Assembly (NCBI GenBank): GCA_035259205.1
Contig: DATFWO010000243.1
Coordinates: 1-19,845, forward strand
DNA length: 19,845 nucleotides
Direction: 5' to 3'
Origin: SG8-41 sp035259205
GTDB taxonomy: Bacteria > Pseudomonadota > Gammaproteobacteria > Burkholderiales > SG8-41
Part shown: positions 1 to 6,583 of the stretch, one piece after another
Layout: the number at the start of each line of letters is the position of its first letter
How positions within the stretch are numbered: the first letter of the stretch is position 1
Notes under the pieces: generated by a model
Databases searched by the model: none
The model's input: only the letters and a program-made list of their open reading frames with translations
Told to the model about the DNA's origin: nothing
Position numbers and translations under genes: made by a program

Positions 1-985
1 ACTGCTGGGGGATGCCGGCGTCCTTGATCACCTTGGCCCAGAGCGCGATCTCCGAGCGGATGAACTGCTCGAATTCCTCCCGGCTGGTCTGCGGCCCTCC
101 CATCACCAGCTCGTCGAGTCGCGCCTGAAGCTCGGGTGAGCGCAATGCCGCGTTGACATCGGTATGCAGCTTGTCGAGCAACGCCGCGGGCGTGCCGGCC
201 GGCGCGCACACGCCGTACCACGAATTCACTTCGTAACCGGGAATACCGGCCTCCTGGATCGTCGGTATCGAAGGAGCCTGTGAGACACGCTTCGCGCTCG
301 TGACCGCGAGCGGCCGCAGGCGTCCGGCTTTTACCGGCGATACCGACGCCGGGAAGTTGGAGATGCCCACGGGAACCTGTCCGGCGATGTTGTCGCTGAC
401 GCCCTGCGCACCGATCTTGTACGGGATATGCACGACGTCGATCTTCGCCATCGATTTGAACAGCTCCATCGAAAGATGCGGCGACGTGCCGGCGAGCCCG
501 GAGGCATAGCTCAGCTTGCCCGGATTGGCCCTGGCGTAGGCGATGAACCCCTTGATGGTCTGGATCGGCACCGACGGGTGCACGAAGACGATGTTCGGCG
601 TCATGCCGATGCGCGTGACCGGCGCGATGTCGCGCAGCTGGTCGTACGGAAGCTTCTCGTAGAGCGACACGGCGATCGCGCTCGAAGCGATATTGCACTG
701 GAGCAAGGTATAGCCGTCGGGCGGCGATTTAGCAACGAACGAGGTGCCGACCACGCCAGCGGCGCCTACGCGGTTATCGACGACGACCTGCTGGCCCCAC
801 ATGCGGCTCAGGCGTTCGGCGAGCAGGCGCCCTACGATGTCGGGCGAGGCGCCCGCGCCGAAGGGGACGACGTAACGAACGGGCTTGCTCGGAAAACTCT
901 GCGACCACGACGCGACCGGGCAGGTCCAGACCGCGGCCGCGACTGCGAACACCAACGCACCATGCCTTTCGATCACACAGCCCAT
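1..985 (-). CDS. Bug/TctC-family periplasmic solute-binding protein, cut by window edge at the stop codon
   Basis: The minus frame from ATG 985 stays open to base 2, giving 328 residues ending in GIPQQ. Base 1 supplies a T that fits the start of a stop codon, so the protein is essentially complete (family length about 320-330). The start is supported by GGAGGAGG about 8 bases upstream. Residues 1-29 form a signal peptide (hydrophobic stretch, then ASWSQ), followed by the mature start SFPSKPVRYVVPFGAG. Family landmarks follow in order: VDNRVGAAGVVGT, PPDGYTLL, KLPYDQLRDIAPVTR, NPGKLSYASG, VVHIPYK and PTIQEAGIPGYEV. Bug proteins are two-lobed periplasmic receptors for carboxylates, known partly from tripartite tricarboxylate transporters. 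No TctA or TctB membrane gene is in view. The ligand cannot be read from the sequence. Confidence 0.93.
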   Translation of the reverse strand, partial: MGCVIERHGALVFAVAAAVWTCPVASWSQSFPSKPVRYVVPFGAGASPDIVGRLLAERLSRMWGQQVVVDNRVGAAGVVGTSFVAKSPPDGYTLLQCNIASSAIAVSLYEKLPYDQLRDIAPVTRIGMTPNIVFVHPSVPIQTIKGFIAYARANPGKLSYASGLAGTSPHLSMELFKSMAKIDVVHIPYKIGAQGVSDNIAGQVPVGISNFPASVSPVKAGRLRPLAVTSAKRVSQAPSIPTIQEAGIPGYEVNSWYGVCAPAGTPAALLDKLHTDVNAALRSPELQARLDELVMGGPQTSREEFEQFIRSEIALWAKVIKDAGIPQQ

Positions 986-1251
986 CGCAGGTCCTCCTCC
1001 GGATAGCTGCCCGTTCGATCGGGAGAACGATGTTACGCCTCCAGTGGACCTTCGGTGCGGCGAGTAACGAATAGGGTGACGACCACGGGTGACGAGATAC
1101 AGATGACGAGACGGAAACTCGGCCTGTCCCATTGATCAGCCGAGAGAAAGTCAGCCTGGCCAGCCTTCCTCTCAACACACTGCTAACAGGCCCCGTAGGG
1201 GACCACATGGTGCAAGGCAGAAGGCGGATATCTCGCCGTCATTGCAGTTTC
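986..1251. other. Non-coding stretch upstream of the minus-strand Bug gene
   Basis: No convincing gene is present. The first 15 bases hold the ribosome binding site of the minus-strand Bug gene. Short symmetries occur (for example CCCG/CGGG around 1010-1022), and a loose GTGAC-type repeat lies at 1076-1107. I see no clear sigma-70 promoter. The open frames here have no recognisable domain. Confidence 0.5.
1076..1109 (+). repeat. Loose DTGAC repeat, three copies
   Basis: GTGACGA at 1076, GTGACGA at 1089 and ATGACGA at 1103 are spaced 13 and 14 bases apart. They resemble the 7/14-bp junction repeats elsewhere in the window but are degenerate. The copy lies upstream of the minus-strand Bug gene. 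Confidence 0.45.
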
Positions 1252-1254
1252 GAC

Positions 1255-1329
1255 GTAGTCCCGGAGCCCGGCACGGCGCTACTGTTAGCGGCGGGCATTG
1301 CCGGACTGGCGCAGTTGCGCCGGCGTCAC
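1255..1329 (+). pseudogene. Orphan PEP-CTERM sorting signal (decayed gene tail)
   Basis: The plus frame here reads VVPEPGTALLLAAG then IAGLAQLRRRH. This is the tripartite PEP-CTERM signal: a VPEPG motif, a hydrophobic span of about 15 residues and an arginine cluster. Such signals end exported proteins that are processed by exosortase. A genuine tail should stop a few residues after the arginines, but this frame runs on about 50 codons to 1476 with unrelated sequence. Upstream there is only a short frame from 1132 with no signal peptide or recognisable body. I read it as the remnant of a deleted or rearranged PEP-CTERM gene. A chance match is unlikely because all three parts are in order. Confidence 0.55.
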
Positions 1330-1367
1330 GTCTGGGTTAGTCGGAGCCAAAGACAAAAGGCGCCGCG

Positions 1368-1387
1368 CGCTCCGCTCTTGCGGAGCG
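1368..1387. other. 8-bp perfect hairpin
   Basis: CGCTCCGC, a TCTT loop and GCGGAGCG form a perfect GC-rich stem just after the PEP-CTERM remnant. No T-run follows on either strand, so it is not a canonical intrinsic terminator. It may be a relic of the terminator of the lost PEP-CTERM gene. Confidence 0.35.
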
Positions 1388-1523
1388 GGCAATCACCAAC
1401 GCGGTCGTCCTCGGAGAGCGGGTTACATCCGGTAACAGTTCTTACCTTTGGTCGCGGCTCGCCCGCCCCCGAATAGAGTCTTAGAGGCTGGGGGAAATCC
1501 CCGCCTTCCATTGGAGACGAGCG

Positions 1524-1682
1524 ATGTTGACGGGATTGAAGACTGTCTTCACCAGGCGCCGCATGACGACGGTACTGGCCGCCGCGGCATTTTTTGCGGC
1601 GGCCACAGGCTGGAAACTGGGCAGCGGGGATGCGATCGGCCGCTATCTCGTCGCGCCCGTTGCGATAGTGACCCCGGGATAG
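1524..1682 (+). CDS. Possible 52-residue membrane or secreted peptide, unknown function
   Basis: ATG 1524 is preceded by GGAGA 6 bases upstream and opens a 52-codon frame ending in TAG 1680-1682, only 12 bases from the end of the convergent flavin-reductase-like gene. The product begins MLTGLKTVFTRRRM, followed by an alanine-rich hydrophobic stretch (about residues 15-29) and a polar tail ending VAPVAIVTPG. The positive cluster before the hydrophobic segment fits a signal peptide or one inside-anchored membrane helix. A short palindrome, GGGGAAATCCCC at 1491-1502, lies 21 bases upstream of the start. I recognise no family. The good ribosome binding site and topology argue for a real small gene, but its size makes this uncertain. 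Confidence 0.4.
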   Translation: MLTGLKTVFTRRRMTTVLAAAAFFAAATGWKLGSGDAIGRYLVAPVAIVTPG

Positions 1683-1694
1683 CCAAACGGCAAT

Positions 1695-2396
1695 TCAGCG
1701 CTTGACCGCCCGCGGCATCGCTTCCTGGCCCTTGGTCCCCGCGACGTCCTTCCATTGCGGGCGCTGCACGCTGAACAATTCGCCGAGCCGCGCGTAGCCC
1801 GAGCCCGACAGGCGGCACACCGGATCGAGCAGTCGCGGATCCACGCGCCCGTCCTTCCAGACCGAGGGATCGACGTGAGCGTGCACCACGCGCCCCAGCA
1901 CGATGTTGGTGCTGCGATCGGTAAACACCTGCGCTACTTCGCATTCCAGATGCGCCTTCGCTTCGGCGACGCGGAACGGCCTCACCTTCGCCGCGGGAAC
2001 CGGCGTGAGGCCCGCCCATCCGAACTCGTCCTCCTCCCGCGGGAAATCGCCGGAAGTGAAGTTCATGTTCTCGATGAGGTGCATCGTGACGATATTCGCG
2101 ACGAATTCGGGCACCTCGCGCAGGTTGGCGAGGCTGTCCTTCACGCCCGTGGATCCGAAGGCCACGTAGCATGGATTGCTGCCCATCAGGTTGAAGTACG
2201 AGTAGGGCGCGAGGTTGCGCACCCCGGCAGCCGAGATCGTGGAGATCCAGCCGATTGGCCGCGGTATCACCAGGGCGGTCATCAGCAGATAGAACTCGCG
2301 CGATTCCCAGTCTCCGGGTCCCACCTCTAGCGGACCGTCGAGGGTCTTCGGCGGCGTACTATGCGTCGCGGTGGTCTTCACAGCGTTGTCGTTCAT
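1695..2396 (-). CDS. Flavin-reductase-like, FMN-binding split-barrel protein
   Basis: This 233-residue protein belongs to the flavin reductase/flavoredoxin family (split-barrel FMN-binding fold). Residues 45-69 carry the hallmark PRPIGWISTIS followed by AGVRNLAPYSYFN, which lines the flavin phosphate and ring. Conserved FGSTGVKDSLANL and EFVANIVT segments follow. The start at 2396 is supported by GGGAGGG about 9 bases upstream, which sits in the edge of a 7-bp repeat array. There is no signal peptide, so it acts in the cytoplasm. It is the last gene of a probable minus-strand operon after a TPP enzyme and a Bug protein, 44 bases from the latter. Members reduce free flavin for a partner oxygenase or act on their own substrates. 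No partner monooxygenase is visible here, so the substrate is open. Confidence 0.87.
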   Translation of the reverse strand: MNDNAVKTTATHSTPPKTLDGPLEVGPGDWESREFYLLMTALVIPRPIGWISTISAAGVRNLAPYSYFNLMGSNPCYVAFGSTGVKDSLANLREVPEFVANIVTMHLIENMNFTSGDFPREEDEFGWAGLTPVPAAKVRPFRVAEAKAHLECEVAQVFTDRSTNIVLGRVVHAHVDPSVWKDGRVDPRLLDPVCRLSGSGYARLGELFSVQRPQWKDVAGTKGQEAMPRAVKR

Positions 2397-2409
2397 GACT
2401 TAGAGCCCT

Positions 2410-2428
2410 CCCATCACCCATCACCCAT
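2410..2428 (-). repeat. Heptamer array between Bug and flavin-reductase genes
   Basis: Two full CCCATCA units and a partial third (plus strand) read as GTGATGG units on the minus strand, the sense strand of both flanking genes. The array fills part of the 44-base gap and touches the ribosome binding site of the downstream gene. Confidence 0.7.
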
Positions 2429-2440
2429 TTCGGTCTTTCG

Positions 2441-3448
2441 CTACTGCGGCTCGATTTTCGCCAGCTTTGCGATCCTGGCGTATTTCTCCAGGTCTTGCTT
2501 CAGGAACTTCGCGAATTCGTCCGGCGTGCTGCCGATCGCTTCCAGACTGAGGGCAACGAAGCGCTCGTGGGTGTCGGGCATCTGCACGATTTTCCGCAAG
2601 GCGGCGCTCAGGCTGTCCGCGATCAGCTTCGAGAGGCCGCGTGGGCCGTAGAGGCCGTACCAGCCGGTCGCCTCGTAGCCTTTGATTCCGGCCTCATCGG
2701 CCGTAGGGACGGCCGGCAACTGGGAGGAGCGCTTCAAGCCGGTAAACGCAAGCGCTCGCAGCCGGCCGCCTTGCACCATGGAGGTGACCACCGGGCTCGG
2801 ACCGAACATGAGCGGTATCTGGCCCCCGAGCAGATCGTTGATCGCGGGGCCGGCGGACTTGTACGGCACGTGGGTGAGCTTGACCCCGGCCATGACGTTG
2901 AAGAGCTCGCCGGCGAGGTGCGTAAGGTTGCCGAATCCTGCTGATCCGTAGTTGATCTTGCCCGGGCTCTCGCGCGCCATCGAGATCAATTGCTTCAGCG
3001 ACTGCGCCGGAAACGACGGGTGCACGACGATGACGAGACCTCCGGAGTTGGCGATGTGGGTGATCGGGGTGAAGTCGCGCAGGGTGTCGTACGGGAGCTT
3101 CCGATACACCGCCGGGTTGATGGTGTGCGCGCCGCCGGTGAGAAGCAGGGTGTACCCGTCGGCCGGGGAGCGCGCGACGAGCTCGGTGCCGATGATGTAG
3201 TTCGCCCCTCCCCGGTTGTCGATGATGAAATTCTGCACGTAGGAGTCGGTGAGCTTTTGCGCGACGATACGGCCGACCACATCGATTGCGCCGCCGGGCG
3301 CCGCCGGTACGACGATCCGCACCGGCCGGCTCGGGTACGGCTGCGCATTCGCTACGAGACACAGCAGCATCGCGGCGATTGCCGCGGCCACTCGAGGGAT
3401 GAGGGATGAGGGATGAAGGATGAGGCGAAGGTCCCGCAAGATTTCCAT
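2441..3448 (-). CDS. Bug/TctC-family periplasmic solute-binding protein with repeat-encoded N-terminus
   Basis: This is a 335-residue protein. After a signal peptide (RVAAAIAAMLLCLVANAQ) the mature part begins PYPSRPVRIVVPAAPGGAIDVVGR. It then carries IDNRGGANYIIGTEL, ADGYTLLL, KLPYDTLRDFTPITH, GKINYGSAGFGNLTHLAGEL, THVPYK and PTADEAGIKGYEATGWYG, which is the complete Bug landmark series. The N-terminal LHPSSLIPR before the hydrophobic core is encoded by a 7-bp tandem repeat (3399-3426). ATG 3448 has no clear ribosome binding site. A GTG just after the repeat (first V of RVAAAI) is an alternative start, also without a good site. It lies between the TPP enzyme gene upstream and the flavin-reductase gene downstream, so it may be cotranscribed and bind the substrate of that pathway. 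The ligand is unknown. Confidence 0.92.
   Translation of the reverse strand: MEILRDLRLILHPSSLIPRVAAAIAAMLLCLVANAQPYPSRPVRIVVPAAPGGAIDVVGRIVAQKLTDSYVQNFIIDNRGGANYIIGTELVARSPADGYTLLLTGGAHTINPAVYRKLPYDTLRDFTPITHIANSGGLVIVVHPSFPAQSLKQLISMARESPGKINYGSAGFGNLTHLAGELFNVMAGVKLTHVPYKSAGPAINDLLGGQIPLMFGPSPVVTSMVQGGRLRALAFTGLKRSSQLPAVPTADEAGIKGYEATGWYGLYGPRGLSKLIADSLSAALRKIVQMPDTHERFVALSLEAIGSTPDEFAKFLKQDLEKYARIAKLAKIEPQ
3399..3426 (+). repeat. ATGARGG heptamer array, four units, inside the start of a Bug gene
   Basis: ATGAGGG, ATGAGGG, ATGAAGG and ATGAGGC lie head to tail on the plus strand. The overlapping minus-strand Bug gene reads the array in reverse as leucine-histidine-proline-serine-rich sequence (HPSSLIP). 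Near-identical arrays occur at 5430-5464 and 9947-9981. Confidence 0.9.
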
Positions 3449-3461
3449 CAGAGGCGCGCCG

Positions 3462-3489
3462 TTTCAGTCACGCGGTTTCAGTCACGAGC
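3462..3489 (+). repeat. Two 14-bp TTTCAGTCACGNNN units between TPP-enzyme and Bug genes
   Basis: TTTCAGTCACGCGG and TTTCAGTCACGAGC are adjacent, so the period is 14 bp (two heptamers). On the minus strand, the sense strand of both neighbours, they read GTGACTGAAA. The rest of the 172-base gap (3449-3620) holds GC-rich sequence without a gene and a second short array at 3602-3615. Confidence 0.85.
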
Positions 3490-3601
3490 GGCCTCTACTG
3501 CAGCCGCCGCGAGCATTGCCGTCATCCTGTCGGCGCGCCTGCGCGCCACCGGGGGTCGCATCCCGCAAGCGGGTCCCTGCTCCGCCCCTCGACGCGCTAC
3601 C

Positions 3602-3615
3602 AGTCACGAGTCACG
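3602..3615 (+). repeat. Two AGTCACG heptamers after the TPP-enzyme stop
   Basis: AGTCACG is directly duplicated 6 bases beyond the TGA stop (3621-3623) of the minus-strand TPP-enzyme gene. On that strand it reads CGTGACT twice. Confidence 0.75.
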
Positions 3616-3620
3616 CTCCA

Positions 3621-5297
3621 TCAAGCTGGCGCCCACGCGAGCGGCGCCTGCAGCCCGAACTCGGTCTTGACATCGATCACCGCCGGCAGCTCGGAGGCCA
3701 TGGCGGCGTCGAACGCCTTGCGGAAATCCTGCGGCTTTTCGACCGTGACGCCGAAGCAGTCGAACGCCTGCGCGACGCGCGCGAAATCGGTGTTACGGTA
3801 CTCGTAGCACTCGCCCATGTGGGTCTTGTCGTGGCTCCCGTAGGCGAGAGTGAGATTGCGCAGCCCCTGGGCGAGAGAACGGTTGTTGTTCACCACGGTC
3901 ACGGTCTTGATGCCGCGGCGGCGCGCGGTCTCGAGCTCGGGCAGGTGGTAGTAGAAGCCGCCGTCGCCGGTGAAGCAGATGACGGGTCGATTGGGCGCGC
4001 CGCATTTTGCGCCGAGGGAGGCGGGGAAGGACCAGCCGAGCGAGCCGGCCGCGCGATAGTAGTTCTGCGTGGCGTGCTTGAGATAGACCAGGGTGCCCGT
4101 CCAGAGCGCCGCGTAACCGGTGTCGGCGATGAGAATGGCGTCCTTCGGCAGGCACTCGCTTACCTCCTTGCACAGGCGCTGCGGGTGCATGGGCACCGCC
4201 TCCGATGAGCGCGCCTGCTCCGCTTCCTTGCGCCAGGCGTCCACGTGCTCCTGGGACTGGGCGAGCCATGCTTCGCGCTTGGCTGCCGGCACCGAGACCG
4301 CCAGCGCGTCCAGCGCCGCACGGACATCGGCCTGTATGCCTATCACGCCCGTGTAGTTGCGTCCCAGCTCTACCGGGTCGAGATCGATGTGGACGATCGC
4401 GGTCCCTTCTTTCGGTATCTTCCAGTTGGCGGTGGACTGATCGCTCGTGTTGCCGCCGGCCATGATCACCAGGTCGGCTTCCGCGACGACGTGGTTCGCG
4501 CAGCTCCGGCCGTAACTGCCGAGCGTGCCGCGAAACAGCGGGTGATCTTCCAGCATGATGGCTTTGGCATCGAGCGTCGCTACGACGGGCGCTTGTATGC
4601 GCTCGGCGAACCGTGCCAGCGCCTCTCCGGCGCCGCAGATCTCTGCCGTGTGCTCGGCCACGATCACCGGGCGCGCCGCGGCCTTGATTGCCGCCGCGGC
4701 CTTTTGGATCGCGGCCGGATCCGGCGCAGGCCGGAATGCGGGGAAGCGGGTGTGCGCCTCGTCCGCGATGACGTCGAACATGCCTTCCTCGGCGGTGACG
4801 GCGTCGCCCGTGTAGCCCGCCATGTCGATATGCACGGGCCGCGGCGTGCCGGTCGTCGCCTCGCGGAACGCCTGCCGCATGACGTGTGGAATCTGCTCCA
4901 GCACGTCGACCCGGCCCTGCCACTTGGTGACGGATTGATACAGCGGCTCGTGCGGCACTTCCTGGTAGGCATTGCGGTACTGACTCGTTGCGACATGGCG
5001 GCCGGAAAAAGCGATCACCGGCGAGTGGCCCAGGTAGGGATCCTGCATGCCGGAAGCGAGATTGGCAGCGCCCACGGACTGCGCCATGCACACGCCCGGA
5101 CGGCCGGACGCGCGCGCATAGCCGTCCGCCATGTACGCGACCGCTTTCTCGGAATGGCCGAGGATGCGCTTGATCCCGACGTCCTCCATTTCCGCCAGCG
5201 CGCGCCGCAGTATCGCGTCCATGAAGAACACGTGCGTCACGCCATAGGCCTTCAGCATGCGCGCGAAGAGCCGCGCGCCGTTCATCTTTTCCGCCAT
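3621..5297 (-). CDS. Thiamine pyrophosphate-dependent enzyme, acetolactate synthase-like
   Basis: This 558-residue protein has the three-domain layout of the POX/ALS/benzoylformate decarboxylase family. The N-terminal PYR domain (about 5-175) carries GHSEKAVAYMADGYAR, with E50 at the position of the cofactor-activating glutamate. The central domain is about 190-330. The C-terminal PP domain has the TPP/Mg motif from GDGGF (444) to NNN (470-472). The usual GVPG near residue 25 is replaced by FFMDAI, unlike classical acetolactate synthase, so that activity should not be assumed. The start at 5297 has GGGAGAGG just upstream. It heads a probable minus-strand operon with a Bug protein and a flavin-reductase-like protein, pointing to 2-keto or 2-hydroxy acid chemistry on an imported acid. 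It diverges from the Bug gene at 5391. Confidence 0.9.
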   Translation of the reverse strand: MAEKMNGARLFARMLKAYGVTHVFFMDAILRRALAEMEDVGIKRILGHSEKAVAYMADGYARASGRPGVCMAQSVGAANLASGMQDPYLGHSPVIAFSGRHVATSQYRNAYQEVPHEPLYQSVTKWQGRVDVLEQIPHVMRQAFREATTGTPRPVHIDMAGYTGDAVTAEEGMFDVIADEAHTRFPAFRPAPDPAAIQKAAAAIKAAARPVIVAEHTAEICGAGEALARFAERIQAPVVATLDAKAIMLEDHPLFRGTLGSYGRSCANHVVAEADLVIMAGGNTSDQSTANWKIPKEGTAIVHIDLDPVELGRNYTGVIGIQADVRAALDALAVSVPAAKREAWLAQSQEHVDAWRKEAEQARSSEAVPMHPQRLCKEVSECLPKDAILIADTGYAALWTGTLVYLKHATQNYYRAAGSLGWSFPASLGAKCGAPNRPVICFTGDGGFYYHLPELETARRRGIKTVTVVNNNRSLAQGLRNLTLAYGSHDKTHMGECYEYRNTDFARVAQAFDCFGVTVEKPQDFRKAFDAAMASELPAVIDVKTEFGLQAPLAWAPA

Positions 5298-5390
5298 TGC
5301 CTCTCCCTGTCTGGAATGCGTCGTCAGCTGGGACCGGAATTATCCCACCATCGCCGTCCTGCGTTGCGCGATCGTGATTAGAATAGGGCG
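5298..5390. promoter_or_regulatory. Divergent promoter region between TPP-enzyme and Bug genes
   Basis: This 93-base gap separates two genes that point away from each other, so both promoters should lie here. A TAGAAT at 5379-5384 resembles a -10 box and ends only 6 bases before the ATG at 5391. If used, transcription of the plus-strand Bug gene would begin at or next to its start codon. I find no good -35 match. Confidence 0.35.
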
Positions 5391-6416
5391 ATGCTTCGCG
5401 CCACATCGTGGAAGCTGGGTAACGTGGCATTCATCATTCCGCATCCCTCATCCTTCATCCCTGGACTCGCTGCGGCAATAGTTGCGATGCTGGTGGGTAT
5501 CGCTGCGATTGCGCAGCCATACCCGAGCCGCCCGGTGCGGCTGGTCGTTCCTTCCGCCGCCGGCGGCGGTACCGATGCCACCGCGCGCTTCATCGCTCCG
5601 CGGCTGGCCGAGCTGCTCGGCCAGCAGGTGGTGGTGGAGAACCGCCCGGGAGCGGCCACGCTGATAGGCATGGAGGCGGTGGCGAAGGCAGCGCCCGACG
5701 GCTACACGCTGCTGCTCGGCAACAGCTCCATTGCCATCGTCCCCTCGATGCGCAAGAACGTCCGCCTGGACGTCGTGCACGGCGTCGCTCCGATCACGCT
5801 CGCCGCCTCGAACCCGCAGATCCTGGTCTCGCATGCATCGCTGCCGGCGCAGACGCTCAGGCAACTCATCGCGTTCTCGAAGGCGCGCCCCGGAAAGCTC
5901 GACTACGCGTCGGGCGGTTACGGCGGCAACCCGCACCTGTGCATGGAGCTCTTCCTCAGCATGACCGGGCTCAAGATCGTCTACGTGCCCTACAAGAGCG
6001 GCATGGCAGGTCTCGCGGACGTGGTCGGCGGTCAGGTGCCGCTCATGATGGCGGGCGGCCTGAGCGCGCTACCGCAGATCAGGAGCGGCAGGCTGCGCGC
6101 GTATGGCGTGACCAGCGCGGCTCGCTCGGCGGGCATGCCCGAAATTCCCACGATCGCGGAAGCGGGCGTGCCCGGCTACGAGGCCACCCAGTGGTTTGGC
6201 GTGTTCGCCACCGCGGGCACGCCGCGCGATATTATCACGCGCCTCCACACCGAGCTGCTGCGCGCGCTCAAGGAGCCCGAGATGAAGAAACGTTTCCTGA
6301 CGGACGGCTCCGACGTGGTGTGGAGCGAGACGCCGGAAGACTTTTCAGCCTACATCCGCGCAGACGAGGCGAAATGGGCGAAGGTGGTGAAGGCGGCGGG
6401 CCTTCATCCCCAGTGA
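5391..6416 (+). CDS. Bug/TctC-family periplasmic solute-binding protein with repeat-encoded N-terminus
   Basis: This is a 341-residue protein. Residues from about 22 (HPSSFIPG) come from a heptamer array, followed by the hydrophobic signal core LAAAIVAMLVGIAAIAQ and the mature start PYPSRPVRLVVPSAAGGGTDATAR. Family landmarks are complete: VENRPGAATLIG, APDGYTLLLG, GKLDYASGGYGGNPHLCMEL, VYVPYKSG, GVPGYEATQWFGVF and a C-terminus ending in GLHPQ. The first 21 residues before the repeat look unlike a signal-peptide n-region. ATG 5391 has only AGGG very close by, so either a leaderless start or a later start is possible. It is closest in its N-terminus to the Bug gene at 2441-3448 (shared HPSS-IP, AAAI-AML, AQPYPSRPVR). 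The stop TGA lies in the first unit of the 6413 repeat array. The ligand is unknown. Confidence 0.92.
   Translation: MLRATSWKLGNVAFIIPHPSSFIPGLAAAIVAMLVGIAAIAQPYPSRPVRLVVPSAAGGGTDATARFIAPRLAELLGQQVVVENRPGAATLIGMEAVAKAAPDGYTLLLGNSSIAIVPSMRKNVRLDVVHGVAPITLAASNPQILVSHASLPAQTLRQLIAFSKARPGKLDYASGGYGGNPHLCMELFLSMTGLKIVYVPYKSGMAGLADVVGGQVPLMMAGGLSALPQIRSGRLRAYGVTSAARSAGMPEIPTIAEAGVPGYEATQWFGVFATAGTPRDIITRLHTELLRALKEPEMKKRFLTDGSDVVWSETPEDFSAYIRADEAKWAKVVKAAGLHPQ
5430..5464 (-). repeat. TGARGGA heptamer array, five units, inside the start of a Bug gene
   Basis: On the plus strand TTCATCA, TTCCGCA, TCCCTCA, TCCTTCA and TCCCTGG follow in 7-bp register. The complementary strand reads TGARGGA-type units. 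The array is translated in the plus-strand Bug gene as part of FIIPHPSSFIPG. Confidence 0.87.
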
Positions 6417-6489
6417 CCGGTGGAGCGTGACTGATGAGGCGTGACTGTTGAAGCGTGACTGGAATTGCGTGATTGACGGTTCTTGACTG
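6413..6489 (+). repeat. NTGANNN heptamer array, left arm of an inverted pair
   Basis: From GTGACCG at 6413 the sequence keeps a 7-bp register for about 11 units. The clearest part is four 14-bp units beginning GCGTGA at 6425, 6439, 6453 and 6467. The first unit contains the stop codon of the upstream Bug gene. CGTGACTGAT at 6426-6435 is exactly complementary to ATCAGTCACG in the right arm (6497, 6511, 6525 and 6539), so the transcript of this junction could fold into a long hairpin. Confidence 0.9.
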
Positions 6490-6495
6490 CTGCCT

Positions 6496-6565
6496 TATCA
6501 GTCACGAAGTATCAGTCACGCGGTATCAGTCACGTAGTATCAGTCACGAAGTATCAGTCAAGGAA
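6496..6565 (-). repeat. Five 14-bp TATCAGTCACGNNG units, right arm of an inverted pair
   Basis: Units start at 6496, 6510, 6524, 6538 and 6552. The first four are identical over TATCAGTCACG and the fifth diverges after TATCAGTCA. The array ends 18 bases before the selenoprotein start codon, just upstream of its ribosome binding site. Confidence 0.93.
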
Positions 6566-6583
6566 CGACAGAGAGGAGCGACC

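Noticed and set aside
1368..1387. Intrinsic terminator
   Set aside because: The stem is perfect but no T-run follows on either strand and no gene end lies directly before it.
3621..5297. Naming the TPP enzyme as acetolactate synthase (ilvB)
   Set aside because: The GVPG loop is replaced, no small regulatory subunit gene is adjacent, and the gene context is catabolic.
6496..6565. CRISPR array
   Set aside because: Units are only 14 bp and directly adjacent with no variable spacers, and no cas genes are present.
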